In this document: positions 26,582 through 36,396 of the stretch, piece by piece
How the letters are laid out: the number at the start of each line of letters is the position of its first letter
How positions within the stretch are numbered: the stretch's first letter is position 1
Origin: Gracilimonas sp.
GTDB lineage: Bacteria; Bacteroidota; Rhodothermia; Balneolales; Balneolaceae
NCBI GenBank assembly: GCA_022450045.1
Contig: JAKURD010000018.1
Coordinates: 1-64,000 of the forward strand
Direction: 5' to 3'
DNA length: 64,000 bases
The notes under the pieces: generated by a model
The model's database searches: none
What the model was told of the DNA's origin: nothing
Seen by the model: the letters and a program-made list of their open reading frames with translations, nothing else
Program-made: the position numbers and the translations under genes

Positions 26582-27945
26582 TTCAATATTTTTTTGATCC
26601 ATTTTAGCTTTCCTTTGTAAGGAGCATACCGAAAGGGAACATCCAGCCAAAGTGGTTTTTTCATAACCCCTTTGTGGTGTGAAAAGGTATCAAAGCTTTT
26701 TTTTCCGTGATAAGCTCCCATTCCGCTTTGCCCTACTCCGCCAAAAGGTAAATGATGATTCCCGAGGTGTGCAACCACATCATTAATGGCACCGCCCCCA
26801 AACGAACATTTTTCTATGACCCGGTCTTCTGTTTCTTTCTCCGTAGTGAAAACATACAGTGCCAGCGGCTTTGGTTTTGAGTTGATAAGATCAATAGCCT
26901 CTCCAATATCATCAAAGGTTATAACCGGTAGAATGGGGCCAAAGATCTCCTCTTCCATCACTGCTGTATGCTCTTCAATATCCGTCAAGATTGTTGGCTC
27001 TATATAGTATTCCATTTTATCTGTTTTACCGCCGTAAAATACTTCGCCATCCGATAAGTAAGAGGCCAGTCTTACAAAATGATCTTCATTAATAATACGT
27101 GGGTAATCGGGGCTTAATTTCGCATTTACTCCATAAAAAGAACGTATAGCTTCTTTGAGATATTCCAAAAATTTATCTTGAACGGAAGCCTTAACCATCA
27201 CATAATCGGGAGCCACACAAGTTTGTCCGGCGTTTAAAAACTTACCCCAGGCAATACGTTTTGCAGATGTTTTAAGATCTGCGGAATCATCAACAATACA
27301 CGGACTTTTACCGCCCAGCTCCAGAGTCACTGGGGTTAGGTTTTTGGCGGCTGCCTCCATCACAATTTTACCAACACGACTGCTTCCCGTAAAAAAGATA
27401 TGGTCAAAATCTTCCGCCAACAGAGCTTGATTGGTCTCAACTCCGCCCTCAACAACTGCGATAAATTCTTCCTTAAACCACTTGCTCATCAAACGGTGTA
27501 AAACCGATGAAGCCTGGGGAGTGAGTTCAGAGGGTTTAACCACCACGGTGTTCCCCGCTGCAATGGCCCCCACTAAGGGTAAAAGGGCTAACTGAATCGG
27601 GTAATTCCAGGGGGCTATGACCAAAACTGTTCCATAGGGTTGGGCAATGGTATAGTTTGATGAGGGAAAATTTATCCACGTTCCCTTCAATCGTTTCGGT
27701 TTTGCCCATTTTTTTAAATGCCTAATGGTGTAACTGATCTCATTATGAAGGATTCCGAGCTCAGTGGCATAGGTCTCAAGTTCCGGTTTTTTAAAATCAG
27801 CATATACTGCATTAAAAAACTCCTCTTCATGTTCACTCAATAACTTCTTTAAAGTTTGAAGCTGGTGAATTCTAAACTCAACCGACTTTGTGGCTCCCGA
27901 TCTAAAATAGGTTCTCTGTCTTTCCAGTAATTTTGCTGCGTCCAT
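26578..27945 (-). CDS. NAD(P)+-dependent aldehyde dehydrogenase, class 3 type
   Basis: This 455-residue ALDH has catalytic C243 (NAGQTCVAPDY), the general-base region LELGGKSPC and the coenzyme motif FTGSSRVGK. Its length and PWNYP text fit the fatty/aromatic aldehyde dehydrogenase (ALDH3) branch. The ATG at 27945 overlaps the SDR stop codon as ATGA, implying translational coupling. It oxidises aldehydes to acids; the substrate is not readable. A C-terminal hydrophobic/basic tail (about 435-455) may contact membranes. Confidence 0.9.
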   Translation of the reverse strand: MDAAKLLERQRTYFRSGATKSVEFRIHQLQTLKKLLSEHEEEFFNAVYADFKKPELETYATELGILHNEISYTIRHLKKWAKPKRLKGTWINFPSSNYTIAQPYGTVLVIAPWNYPIQLALLPLVGAIAAGNTVVVKPSELTPQASSVLHRLMSKWFKEEFIAVVEGGVETNQALLAEDFDHIFFTGSSRVGKIVMEAAAKNLTPVTLELGGKSPCIVDDSADLKTSAKRIAWGKFLNAGQTCVAPDYVMVKASVQDKFLEYLKEAIRSFYGVNAKLSPDYPRIINEDHFVRLASYLSDGEVFYGGKTDKMEYYIEPTILTDIEEHTAVMEEEIFGPILPVITFDDIGEAIDLINSKPKPLALYVFTTEKETEDRVIEKCSFGGGAINDVVAHLGNHHLPFGGVGQSGMGAYHGKKSFDTFSHHKGVMKKPLWLDVPFRYAPYKGKLKWIKKILK

Positions 27946-28766
27946 CAATCTTTGTTTTTCCTTCCTGTAAATGAATCCATTGAACCATACACACCAAAGA
28001 TTTTACCGGCTACAAAGTCATAGACCTTAGCAGGCAGAATTCCACGGATAAGAGGAGTTAATTTCACCATAAATGGTTCTCTGAGTCGTACTTTTCCGCG
28101 TTCAACAGCATCCAGTATTTTAGTTGTGATATCATCCGGATCTAAAAGTGGCATAAGCAGAGGCGCCGTAACCCCGGCAAACATTCCGGTATTTATATAG
28201 CTGGGCATGACGGTAAGAACCTTAACGGATGTGCCGGTTTTCTCAAGCTCGAGATTCAGTGATTCGGACCACCCGACAGCTGCCCATTTACTGGCTGCAT
28301 AAACGGTCATCCCCGGATTGGGGGTTAAGCCTGCTGCAGAGGCAATATTAATAATATAGCCATCTCCTTGCTGTTTCATTGAAGGAAGAAGTGCCCGGGC
28401 TACATACATCATCCCAAGGCTGTTCACATCCATGGTTTTCTTAATACTCTCCATAGAATGTTCTTCAAAATTCTTACCGGCTACAATGCCCGCATTATTG
28501 AACAATATATCTACGCGGCCATGTTCTTCCAGAACTTTTTCTGCCGTTTTTAGAACATGTTGATGATCACTTACATCCACTACATAGGTGCTTACTGAAT
28601 ATCCTTGCTTTGTAAGTATAGATGCCGCATTTAGAAGAGCCTCTTCATTCACATCCCAAATGATTAATTTTTCCGCACCTCGATCAAGTACTTTTTGGCC
28701 CATAAGTAAACCGATACCACTGGCCCCGCCGGTTATTAAAACTATTTTATTTTTAAAAGAGGACAT
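27945..28766 (-). CDS. Short-chain dehydrogenase/reductase
   Basis: This 273-residue classical SDR has the cofactor motif TGGASGIG (about 12-19), NNAG, and catalytic Tyr/Lys in YAASK. It carries a C-terminal extension with a hydrophobic segment (PLIRGILPAKVYDFVAG), as in membrane-associated SDRs acting on lipids or retinol-like alcohols. It is the first gene of the operon with the aldehyde dehydrogenase and the AcuI-like reductase, a plausible alcohol-aldehyde-acid set. Confidence 0.88.
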   Translation of the reverse strand: MSSFKNKIVLITGGASGIGLLMGQKVLDRGAEKLIIWDVNEEALLNAASILTKQGYSVSTYVVDVSDHQHVLKTAEKVLEEHGRVDILFNNAGIVAGKNFEEHSMESIKKTMDVNSLGMMYVARALLPSMKQQGDGYIINIASAAGLTPNPGMTVYAASKWAAVGWSESLNLELEKTGTSVKVLTVMPSYINTGMFAGVTAPLLMPLLDPDDITTKILDAVERGKVRLREPFMVKLTPLIRGILPAKVYDFVAGKIFGVYGSMDSFTGRKNKD

Positions 28767-28880
28767 ATAAAAACCGTATATTTAAGACTCAAAGTTAACC
28801 AAAAACTGAACACATTCTTTAAGCAAAATTTCTGTGTTCAGAGTAATTAACAAACAGACAATAAGCTCATTATTACACAA

Positions 28881-29963
28881 ATGAAAAGAATATTATCACT
28901 TTTAACCCTTGTAATTTTTGCCGCATCCTGCCAGCAAACACCAAAGCAAGTCTCACTGGAATGGTCAGAAGCAGAGCCATTACCAATGCCTGTTTCTAAT
29001 AACGCTGTAACTTCAGCTACAATTGATGGCAAAACATATCTTTACACTTTTCTTGGTTTGGAAGAAGGTAAAACCTATGAAGATGTTACTGATTTTGCAG
29101 CACGTTATGATGTTGAAAATGATGTATGGGAGGAGATTCCGGGCGTTCCTGACGAAATCGGCCGACTCGGCAGTACTGCAGAATACGTAAACGGAAATAT
29201 CTACCTTTTTGGTGGTTACACTGTTGCTGAAGACGGATCTGAAGTATCAACTCAGGAAGTTTTCAAATATGACCCGGTAGCAAATTCTTATGAGCGTGTT
29301 GCCGATATGTTACTTCCTGTGGAAGATGCCGTATCTCTTGTATATCAAGACCGCTACATTTACTTAGTGAGCGGGTGGAATAACACCAACAATGTTTCCA
29401 ATGTGCAGGTTTATGATACAGAGACAAACTCCTGGGAGCATGCCACTCCCTATGCCGGACCTCCCGTATTTGGCCACGCCGGGGGAATTGTTGGCAACAC
29501 TATGATCCTGTCGGATGGCGTTCAGGCTATTGTGGATGAGGGTGAGCGTATCTTTAAAATGGCGCCGGGTAGTATCCGAGGTGAAATTGATGCCGAAGAC
29601 CCAACCCGTATTACCTGGACCAGAATTAAGCAGCATCCAGGAAAAGCACGTTATAGAATGGCTGCTGTTGGGGTTGAACGCCCTGTTGAAATGGTGGTGT
29701 TTGTTGGAGGAACCGATAACCCATATAACTATAACGGAATTGGTTACAACCTTAAACCATCCTTCCCGGATAGCAATGTATTTGCCTACCGTCTTGATAC
29801 TAACGAATGGATTGAATTAGGTACACAGCCTACCCCAAGTATGGATCACCGCGGCGTTGCCAAAGCCGGGGATGAGTTTTATATCATCGGCGGTATCCTT
29901 GACAGTCAGCAAATAACTGATATGGTACAAAGTTTTAGTATTGAGCTAGAATCCGGTAACTAA
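28881..29963 (+). CDS. Kelch-repeat lipoprotein
   Basis: This 360-residue protein opens with a lipoprotein signal (FAASC, Cys17) and then carries about five to six Kelch-type blades, recognisable from repeats such as GNIYLFGGY, YIYLVSGWN and EFYIIGGI. It folds into a beta-propeller, probably anchored in the outer membrane or periplasm. Relatives include sialate mutarotases and galactose-oxidase-like proteins, but no catalytic residues can be assigned. A terminator follows at once. Confidence 0.85.
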   Translation: MKRILSLLTLVIFAASCQQTPKQVSLEWSEAEPLPMPVSNNAVTSATIDGKTYLYTFLGLEEGKTYEDVTDFAARYDVENDVWEEIPGVPDEIGRLGSTAEYVNGNIYLFGGYTVAEDGSEVSTQEVFKYDPVANSYERVADMLLPVEDAVSLVYQDRYIYLVSGWNNTNNVSNVQVYDTETNSWEHATPYAGPPVFGHAGGIVGNTMILSDGVQAIVDEGERIFKMAPGSIRGEIDAEDPTRITWTRIKQHPGKARYRMAAVGVERPVEMVVFVGGTDNPYNYNGIGYNLKPSFPDSNVFAYRLDTNEWIELGTQPTPSMDHRGVAKAGDEFYIIGGILDSQQITDMVQSFSIELESGN

Positions 29964-29990
29964 GACTTTTTAGACACTGTTTTTTTTCAA

Positions 29991-30023
29991 AAGCGAAAGG
30001 TCAATAATCTTTCGCTTTTTTTA
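29991..30023 (+). terminator. Rho-independent terminator after the Kelch gene
   Basis: A 9-bp perfect stem (AAGCGAAAG / CTTTCGCTT) is followed by a run of T, 28 bp after the Kelch gene stop. Confidence 0.85.
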
Positions 30024-30083
30024 TTTCTTCCAGGTACTTTATTTTATCCGGGGATTCTTCCATTAACTTTTAAAAGGTATTCA

Positions 30084-31736
30084 ATGAAATCAGTCTTATC
30101 CCTTTTGGCATGTTCTCTTCTTCTTGTAAGTTGTAACCGATCTCCTGCTAACAAAGCAGCGGAGAGCATCAACAAAGATTCTTTGCTTCGGCATATTGAA
30201 ACACTTTCCTCTGATGAGTTTCAAGGCCGGGCAACCGGCACAGCGGGAGAGCAAATGAGTGTAGATTACCTTGTCAACGAATTAAAAGCGATGGGTGCGG
30301 AGCCCGCCGGAAACAATGGCTCGTACATTCAGGAATTTCCGCTGTTAGGACAAACCACCTCGAATGCACAAATGTCCATTTCTACGGATGGACGGACCCC
30401 ATTTAACATCGAGTATTTTGATGAATTTATGGCCTGGCCTGCTAATCAGGCTGAAGAAGTTGAGGTCAGAAATGCGGAATTAGTTTATGTAGGGTACGGC
30501 ATCCAGGCTCCGGAAGAGAATTGGGACGATTTTAAAGGAGTGGATGTTGAGGGAAAGATCCTCGTGTTCAAAAATAATGACCCCGCCTATGATGACGACC
30601 TTTTCGGAGGTACCACCCGGTTGTATTACGGTCGTTACGATTATAAATATGAAAAAGCCAAAGAACTCGGTGCTTTAGGGGCCATCATCATTCACACTGA
30701 TGAAACCGCAGGATATGGCTGGAATGTAGTTTCAGGGGCATGGAGCGGAGAACGTTTCTACCTAAAGAGCGGGAATGGAGATTTTGTTTCCGACACCGAA
30801 TTCAACGGGTGGATAACGGAGCCCACAAGCCGGTTGCTTTTTGAAGAAGCAGGACTCAGTTTTGATGACCTGTTTGAGGCGGCAGACAGTCCTGATTTTG
30901 AACCGGTTGAGCTTTCAGGAGTACGGATGAATGTAAGTATGGATGCTGACTATCGCGAAATCAACGGACAAAACGTACTTGCTGAGGTGAAAGGAAACGA
31001 TCCTGAGTTGAATGATGAATACCTATTGCTTACCGCTCACTTCGACCATCTTGGGGTAACCACTCCAATTGAAGGTGATTCGGTGAATAATGGAGCATCC
31101 GATAATGCTGCAGGTGTAAGTGCTCTTCTTGAAATGATGGAAGCTTACCAATCGGTTCAACCCTTATTAAAACGAAGTGTGCTCGCCGTGATCGTAAGTG
31201 CTGAAGAGGTGGGCCTTTTGGGCTCTCAATATTGGGCTGAAAACCCAACTGTTGATCCCGGCAAGGTTACCGCGAACATTAATCTTGATGGAATGAACGT
31301 ATATGGCGAAACAAAAGATGTGGTCGTGGTCGGCTATGGGCGCACCTCATTAAGCGACCTTTTAGAGGAAGAAGCAGAGAAACAGGGCCGTACCGTAAAA
31401 CCCGATCCCTATCCGGAGCGAGGCTATTTCTACCGATCTGATCATTTTAACATGGCGAAAGTTGGAATTCCTGCAATTTTCCCGAATCCCGGAACTGAAT
31501 ATATTGGCAAAGGTGAAAATTTTCTCGCCTTGCGCGATAGCGTGGCCGATGCAAATTATCACACCGTTTCTGATGAGATCAACGAGTTTTGGGACCTTAA
31601 CGGTGCTGAAATTGATACCCGCTTGTTTTTCTTAACGGGATTCAGAGCCCTGAATGCCGAAGAACTTCAAACATGGAAAAGAGGGGATGAATTTGAGGCT
31701 ACAAGGTTGGAAATGCTGGAACGCGTTGAAAACTAA
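30084..31736 (+). CDS. M28-family zinc aminopeptidase with PA domain, lipoprotein
   Basis: This 550-residue protein has a lipobox (LVSC, Cys17-like), a protease-associated insert (about 130-250) and an M28 di-zinc peptidase domain. The metal and catalytic residues are all present: H319, D340 (GASDNAAG), E374/E375 (SAEEVG), D402 (NLDGMN) and H454 (SDHFN). It probably removes N-terminal amino acids from peptides in the periplasm or at the outer membrane. Confidence 0.92.
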   Translation: MKSVLSLLACSLLLVSCNRSPANKAAESINKDSLLRHIETLSSDEFQGRATGTAGEQMSVDYLVNELKAMGAEPAGNNGSYIQEFPLLGQTTSNAQMSISTDGRTPFNIEYFDEFMAWPANQAEEVEVRNAELVYVGYGIQAPEENWDDFKGVDVEGKILVFKNNDPAYDDDLFGGTTRLYYGRYDYKYEKAKELGALGAIIIHTDETAGYGWNVVSGAWSGERFYLKSGNGDFVSDTEFNGWITEPTSRLLFEEAGLSFDDLFEAADSPDFEPVELSGVRMNVSMDADYREINGQNVLAEVKGNDPELNDEYLLLTAHFDHLGVTTPIEGDSVNNGASDNAAGVSALLEMMEAYQSVQPLLKRSVLAVIVSAEEVGLLGSQYWAENPTVDPGKVTANINLDGMNVYGETKDVVVVGYGRTSLSDLLEEEAEKQGRTVKPDPYPERGYFYRSDHFNMAKVGIPAIFPNPGTEYIGKGENFLALRDSVADANYHTVSDEINEFWDLNGAEIDTRLFFLTGFRALNAEELQTWKRGDEFEATRLEMLERVEN

Positions 31737-31860
31737 GCTTCAAAACATAGACAACTCTTATACTTCAGATAGAGTAATACATTCATTTTTAAGTATCGCT
31801 TCGTTCGGAATAACGGTATTTTGAAGGCTGTTAAAATCATAACCCGAACAGTATCATTTT

Positions 31861-33090
31861 TTGAGTTACCTCACCTTTGTTTTACAAGAGAGAAAAGTCC
31901 TCAGCTTTGGGCTTTCATTCACCTTTTTTTCCAGTTTTGGGCAAACCTTCCTGATCTCGCTGTTTGTACCATTTTTTCTGGCTGATTTCGATCTGTCGAA
32001 TGCTGCTTTTGGCTCCATTTATTCCGCAGCTACCTTAGCAAGTGCTTCCATTCTGCCTTATCTGGGTAAGTGGATAGACGTACTTCCTATTGAGCAATAC
32101 AGCTTATACGTAGCGGGCGGGTTATTGATCGCTGCTCTGACCATGGCCTTTTCATGGCACATCGGGTTTTTATTTGCGGGGATTTTGATGCTCCGTCTTT
32201 CCGGACAGGGACTCAGCGGTCATACCGCCGAAACCGCTATGGCCCGGTACTTCAAACTTCAGCGGGGTAAGGCATTAAGCATCTCAAGTTTGGGATACCC
32301 CATCGGAGAAGGAATACTGCCGGTTGGCATCGCGGCCTTACTGGCTGTCACAAGCTGGCGCACCACTTGGGGAATCATTGCCGCCGCCATTGCGCTGATC
32401 TTCATTCCGTTCATCTTGTATGTGTTGAACAAAACTGAGATCGGGCACTCCAATCAACAGATAAAAAAAACTAACTCTGATTCTGACGACTCTTCCGGCT
32501 CTTATTTTCAGATCATAAATAATCGTAGATTTTGGCTGATACTCCCTGCTATTTTGATCCCGCCATTCTGGGCTACAGCTTTATTTCTCTATCAGGTATC
32601 CATTGCTGAACAATTGGGATGGACTGCAGCTATCATTGCTTCCGCCTTTATCTTTTTTGCTGTGGCACGTATTGTAAGCTCACTTGGTATCGGCCCGGTA
32701 ATCGATAAATTGAGTGCCGCAGCTGTCTTTCCATTTTATATTATTCCTTTTGGTGCCGGACTCATTGTCGCATTTTATCACCCGGGGATCTGGTCTGCTT
32801 TCCTATATATGGCGTTAGTGGGTATTACCCTGGGGTTTGGAAGTACTACAAAATCTGCATTATATGCAGAGCTTTACGGAGAAGAAATGATCGGAACTGT
32901 ACGCTCTTTGTTTGCTTCCATTATGGTTTTCAGCACCGCTATGAGTCCGTTTCTGATGGGATGGATGCTCGACAACAACATAGCCATGGAAAGCATTTTA
33001 TTAATGGCAGCTTCCACGGTCATCGTTGGTGTAGCATTAGCATATATCGGATTGAAAGATGAAAACACAGCGTCTCTAAACTTCGAGTGA
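31861..33090 (+). CDS. MFS transporter
   Basis: This 409-residue protein has about 12 hydrophobic segments with a long charged loop (KKTNSDSDDSSG) between the sixth and seventh, the usual MFS layout. The first codon is TTG, and no ATG lies before the first membrane helix. Substrate is unknown; the gene sits alone after the M28 peptidase (124-bp gap) and 50 bp before the FrnE-like gene, so no pathway can be inferred. Confidence 0.85.
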   Translation: MSYLTFVLQERKVLSFGLSFTFFSSFGQTFLISLFVPFFLADFDLSNAAFGSIYSAATLASASILPYLGKWIDVLPIEQYSLYVAGGLLIAALTMAFSWHIGFLFAGILMLRLSGQGLSGHTAETAMARYFKLQRGKALSISSLGYPIGEGILPVGIAALLAVTSWRTTWGIIAAAIALIFIPFILYVLNKTEIGHSNQQIKKTNSDSDDSSGSYFQIINNRRFWLILPAILIPPFWATALFLYQVSIAEQLGWTAAIIASAFIFFAVARIVSSLGIGPVIDKLSAAAVFPFYIIPFGAGLIVAFYHPGIWSAFLYMALVGITLGFGSTTKSALYAELYGEEMIGTVRSLFASIMVFSTAMSPFLMGWMLDNNIAMESILLMAASTVIVGVALAYIGLKDENTASLNFE

Positions 33091-33140
33091 ACATTTTCAC
33101 CATAAAATGAGTTTTAGCAACCACAATCAAAAGACTTTTT

Positions 33141-33776
33141 ATGGCTATGAACATTGAAATTTGGTCGGACGTTGCTTGTCCTTTTTGCTACATCGGGAAA
33201 CGACATTTAGAGCAAGCACTTAAACAACTACCAGACTTGGATGTGAACATCACCTGGAAAAGTTTCGAACTCGACCCAAATGCTCCACTGAATTCTGATC
33301 TTGATATCTACGACACGTTGGCTAAAAAATATGGCCGGGACCGTAATTGGGCAAAGCAAATGAATGCTAACATGGTAAGCATGGCATCGAAGGCCGGGCT
33401 CAATTTTGATATGGACGGCCTTATACCCACCAATACCTTCAATGCTCATCAGCTTATTCATTTAGCCAAAGAAGAAGGCAAACAAAATGAAATGAAGGAG
33501 GCTTTACTTTCAGCCTATTTCAGCGAAGGCGAACATCTGGGCGAACCGAATACACTTGTTGAAATTGCGAAGCAGATCGGGATCGATGAACAAAAGGCGA
33601 AGAAAGTTTTGGAGAATAATTCCTACTCCAATAAGGTCGTCAAAGATGTGGAAGAAGCACACAGCCTCGGAGTACAAGGTGTTCCCTTCTTTTATATAAA
33701 TAAAAAGTACGGCCTTTCTGGTGCTCAGCCGGTTAAAGTATTTGTGGAAGCTCTTTCTAAGATCGCTTCCGAATAA
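33141..33776 (+). CDS. FrnE/DsbA-family thiol oxidoreductase
   Basis: This 211-residue protein has a thioredoxin fold with active site C13-P-F-C16 in SDVACPFCYIGKRHLE, typical of the FrnE (2-hydroxychromene-2-carboxylate isomerase/DsbA-like) branch, and the cis-Pro loop GVQGVPFF. There is no signal peptide, so it works in the cytosol. FrnE relatives are involved in oxidative-stress tolerance and disulfide exchange. Confidence 0.88.
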   Translation: MAMNIEIWSDVACPFCYIGKRHLEQALKQLPDLDVNITWKSFELDPNAPLNSDLDIYDTLAKKYGRDRNWAKQMNANMVSMASKAGLNFDMDGLIPTNTFNAHQLIHLAKEEGKQNEMKEALLSAYFSEGEHLGEPNTLVEIAKQIGIDEQKAKKVLENNSYSNKVVKDVEEAHSLGVQGVPFFYINKKYGLSGAQPVKVFVEALSKIASE

Positions 33777-33866
33777 CTGATGTTTGCAAACTTTAATCCC
33801 AGCTATTTGGGGATTCCAAGATTTTAAAATAGATTTTAAGTTCAACTCAAAATCATTCAGCATATT

Positions 33867-35003
33867 ATGAAAAACGTAGTAATTACGCTCTTTATTGCTG
33901 CAGTTTTTGCAGCATGCAGCACTTCCGAATCTAACCAGGCTGCATTCGTAACCTTACTCGGCAGTGATACCTTAGCTGTTGAGCAGTTCGAAAAAACAGA
34001 TACCAGCATCACCGCTAATGTAATCTTACGAAGCCCGGAAACCCGCTTTTCCACCTATTTTTTGAAGTGGGATGAAACCGGGGGGATTCAGGAAATGGCC
34101 CGTACCGATTATCCGGCTTCAACCGGATTTGCAGGGGAAGGAGCTATTGTGCAGACCGTAGTCAGAGACGGTGATAGCTTAATGGTGGAGGTATTAGATA
34201 ATGAAAATCCGCGAAGCTATAAAGCCCCTTACCAACCGGGCGTTCTTCCTTTCATCGATATGGTACACTGGCCTTTTGAAATTGCATTCAACAATGCTGT
34301 TGAAGCCGGGCAGGATACCGTTAACCAGCCATTGTTAACCGGCAACCGGCTTTCCAATTTCATTATCGCTGCTATTGAGGGTGACTCTATGACTATCCGC
34401 CATCCGTTCCGCGGAGTGATGGGAGTGAATGTGGATGAAAGCGGAAATCTGGAGTACCTGGATGCAGGACTCACTACCCGAAAGTTAAAAGTACACCGGG
34501 TTAACGAATTAGACCTGGATGCGCTTACCACAAGATTTGCCAATAATCCTATTGGACAACTTTCCGGTGCTGTAAGTGCCAAATTCTCATTTAGGGATAC
34601 TGATTTTATCGTCGAATTCGGTTCACCCCAAAAACGCGGGCGTGAGTTATTTGGCGGAATTGTTCCTTATGGTAAAGTATGGAGAACCGGTGCAAATCGT
34701 GCCACTCATTTCTCCACATCCAGCGACCTGCGCTTTGGCGAGCTTGACGTGCCAGCCGGAGAATATACCCTGTTTTCCATACCGGAAGCTGATGGTGGTA
34801 CGCTCATCATTAACAACCAAACCGGACAAAACGGGACTTCTTACAATGAATCCCGCGATCTGGGCCGCGTACCTATGGAGGTTTCAACTAAGGACGACAT
34901 AACCGAAGCATTTACCATCACTGTTGATGAAACCGATGAAGGCGGTCGAATTAACCTGATCTGGGGGGATACGATCTATTCCTCTGATTTCGTGATTGAG
35001 TAG
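33867..35003 (+). CDS. DUF2911-domain lipoprotein
   Basis: This 378-residue protein has a lipoprotein signal (FAACS, Cys17). The C-terminal part (about 240-375) contains the DUF2911 text SPQKRGRELFGGIVPYGKVW and PAGEYTLFSIP. The first half is a beta-rich domain of unknown type. DUF2911 proteins are common in Bacteroidota, and their role is not known. A strong terminator follows. Confidence 0.85.
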   Translation: MKNVVITLFIAAVFAACSTSESNQAAFVTLLGSDTLAVEQFEKTDTSITANVILRSPETRFSTYFLKWDETGGIQEMARTDYPASTGFAGEGAIVQTVVRDGDSLMVEVLDNENPRSYKAPYQPGVLPFIDMVHWPFEIAFNNAVEAGQDTVNQPLLTGNRLSNFIIAAIEGDSMTIRHPFRGVMGVNVDESGNLEYLDAGLTTRKLKVHRVNELDLDALTTRFANNPIGQLSGAVSAKFSFRDTDFIVEFGSPQKRGRELFGGIVPYGKVWRTGANRATHFSTSSDLRFGELDVPAGEYTLFSIPEADGGTLIINNQTGQNGTSYNESRDLGRVPMEVSTKDDITEAFTITVDETDEGGRINLIWGDTIYSSDFVIE

Positions 35004-35035
35004 TTTTCCACTGATCACATTTTATCTCAATAATC

Positions 35036-35079
35036 AACCGGTAGAGGCGTATTGCTATAAACCCCTACCGGTTTTTTTG
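35036..35079 (+). terminator. Rho-independent terminator after the DUF2911 gene
   Basis: A 9-bp perfect stem (AACCGGTAG / CTACCGGTT) with a 20-nt loop is followed by seven T. It also runs into the end of the convergent DUF2784 gene. Confidence 0.8.
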
Positions 35080-35457
35080 TGTTTTCCAATCTCTGTAATT
35101 CATGATGAGCGAAAGTAACAAAGCCCCTATTCCCAAAACTGCCACAAGCACATCTACTGTAAATGGTTCCCAGGAAAAACCTGAAACTTGATCCAGATAA
35201 TATTTGATATAGGAGGCCGGCAGCTCAGTTTCTCCCAATGCCCGTTTTACCTGCCAGTGCCAGTCGGTACAGGGGCAATATCCCAACCCATAAATTGCTC
35301 CCAATCCCACCCAGGAAAAAATGGTAGCAGAGATCACATACAGATGAAGGCGCCGGGTTTTGTGCCAAAGCCAGCCCGTTAAATTGAAAGCGATCAGAGA
35401 AAAGTGAAACACCACAAAGGCGTAATCAAGGATCTGCAATGTGGTTCCATCGTCCAT
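35065..35457 (-). CDS. DUF2784-family membrane protein
   Basis: This 130-residue protein has four membrane segments. The sequence GYCPCTDWHWQVKRALGE with a downstream conserved YIKYYL matches DUF2784, a small inner-membrane family of unknown function. It follows the enoyl-CoA hydratase gene by 12 bp on the same strand, so the two are probably co-transcribed. Confidence 0.8.
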   Translation of the reverse strand: MDDGTTLQILDYAFVVFHFSLIAFNLTGWLWHKTRRLHLYVISATIFSWVGLGAIYGLGYCPCTDWHWQVKRALGETELPASYIKYYLDQVSGFSWEPFTVDVLVAVLGIGALLLSLIMNYRDWKTQKNR

Positions 35458-35469
35458 TATAACAGTTGG

Positions 35470-36228
35470 TTATTTCTTCTTATTCATAAATGCATCCACA
35501 CGGTCAATGTGCTGCTCATCTATCCACAGTTTGGAAAAAGGAGCCACTTCTGCATCCAAAGCTTCTTGCCGGTGAGCACTAAAACGCATGGCCCCCTCTT
35601 TTAGGATATGGATGAATTTTCGATCATTTTTGGTGAGTTGTTCTGCCCATTTCAGTGTTTCCTGTTTCGGATTCTCCCCTTTTAGAATATGCTCGATCAA
35701 TCCGTGCGCCAATACACTATTTGCTGAAGTCACCTCTGATCTACCTAACCACTGAAGGGCCTTTGCCCGACCAACTTTTTCAACAAGACGTGTTAACCCA
35801 CCCCAGCCGGGAACTAGGTAAAAGCGGCCTTGGGTAAAACCAAATTTTACTTTGGGAACAGAAACCCTGAAATCGAAGGCCAGCATTAATTCGATTCCCC
35901 CACCGTATGCATCTCCGTTAATGTGAGCAATAGTCCAGCAGGGAAGCTGCTCAATCCTGCTTAAAAGCCGCTGCATGCGCTTTGCTTTATCAACGGCCTT
36001 TTCTTTAGATTTTATGGTGTGGAATTTCTTTAAATCACCGCCGGAAACAAAAAACTTTTCTCCGGCCCCGCTTAGAATCAACACCCGAATGCTTTCATCT
36101 TTTTCTATCTTGCCCACCATTTCTTCCAGCTGCTCCATCACTTCAAAATCAATCGCATTAAGGGCTTTCGGGCGGTTTATTTTGGCCCATACAATATGGT
36201 CAGAAATGTGTTTTTGATTAAGTACCAT
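35470..36228 (-). CDS. Enoyl-CoA hydratase/isomerase family protein
   Basis: This 252-residue crotonase-fold protein has the oxyanion-hole region FFVSGGDLKKF and the GDAYGGGIELMLAFD motif. The second catalytic glutamate position is not clearly conserved, so hydratase versus isomerase activity cannot be decided. The ATG at 36228 (MVLNQKH) is preferred over a TTG six codons upstream. It may be an accessory beta-oxidation or side-chain degradation enzyme. Confidence 0.82.
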   Translation of the reverse strand: MVLNQKHISDHIVWAKINRPKALNAIDFEVMEQLEEMVGKIEKDESIRVLILSGAGEKFFVSGGDLKKFHTIKSKEKAVDKAKRMQRLLSRIEQLPCWTIAHINGDAYGGGIELMLAFDFRVSVPKVKFGFTQGRFYLVPGWGGLTRLVEKVGRAKALQWLGRSEVTSANSVLAHGLIEHILKGENPKQETLKWAEQLTKNDRKFIHILKEGAMRFSAHRQEALDAEVAPFSKLWIDEQHIDRVDAFMNKKK

Positions 36229-36396
36229 GCTAACTTTTCTTCTCAAAATAGAAAATTTGAGAGAATCGACATTACGAAAACAAAAAAACTTTAGTTCAAC
36301 CAGTCGCTCATTGTCCAGAAAAGCACTTACAGGAATTAATGAGATTTTTTATCGCTAAATAATTGAAAATTGACTTTGAACATGGTATAATTGTGC

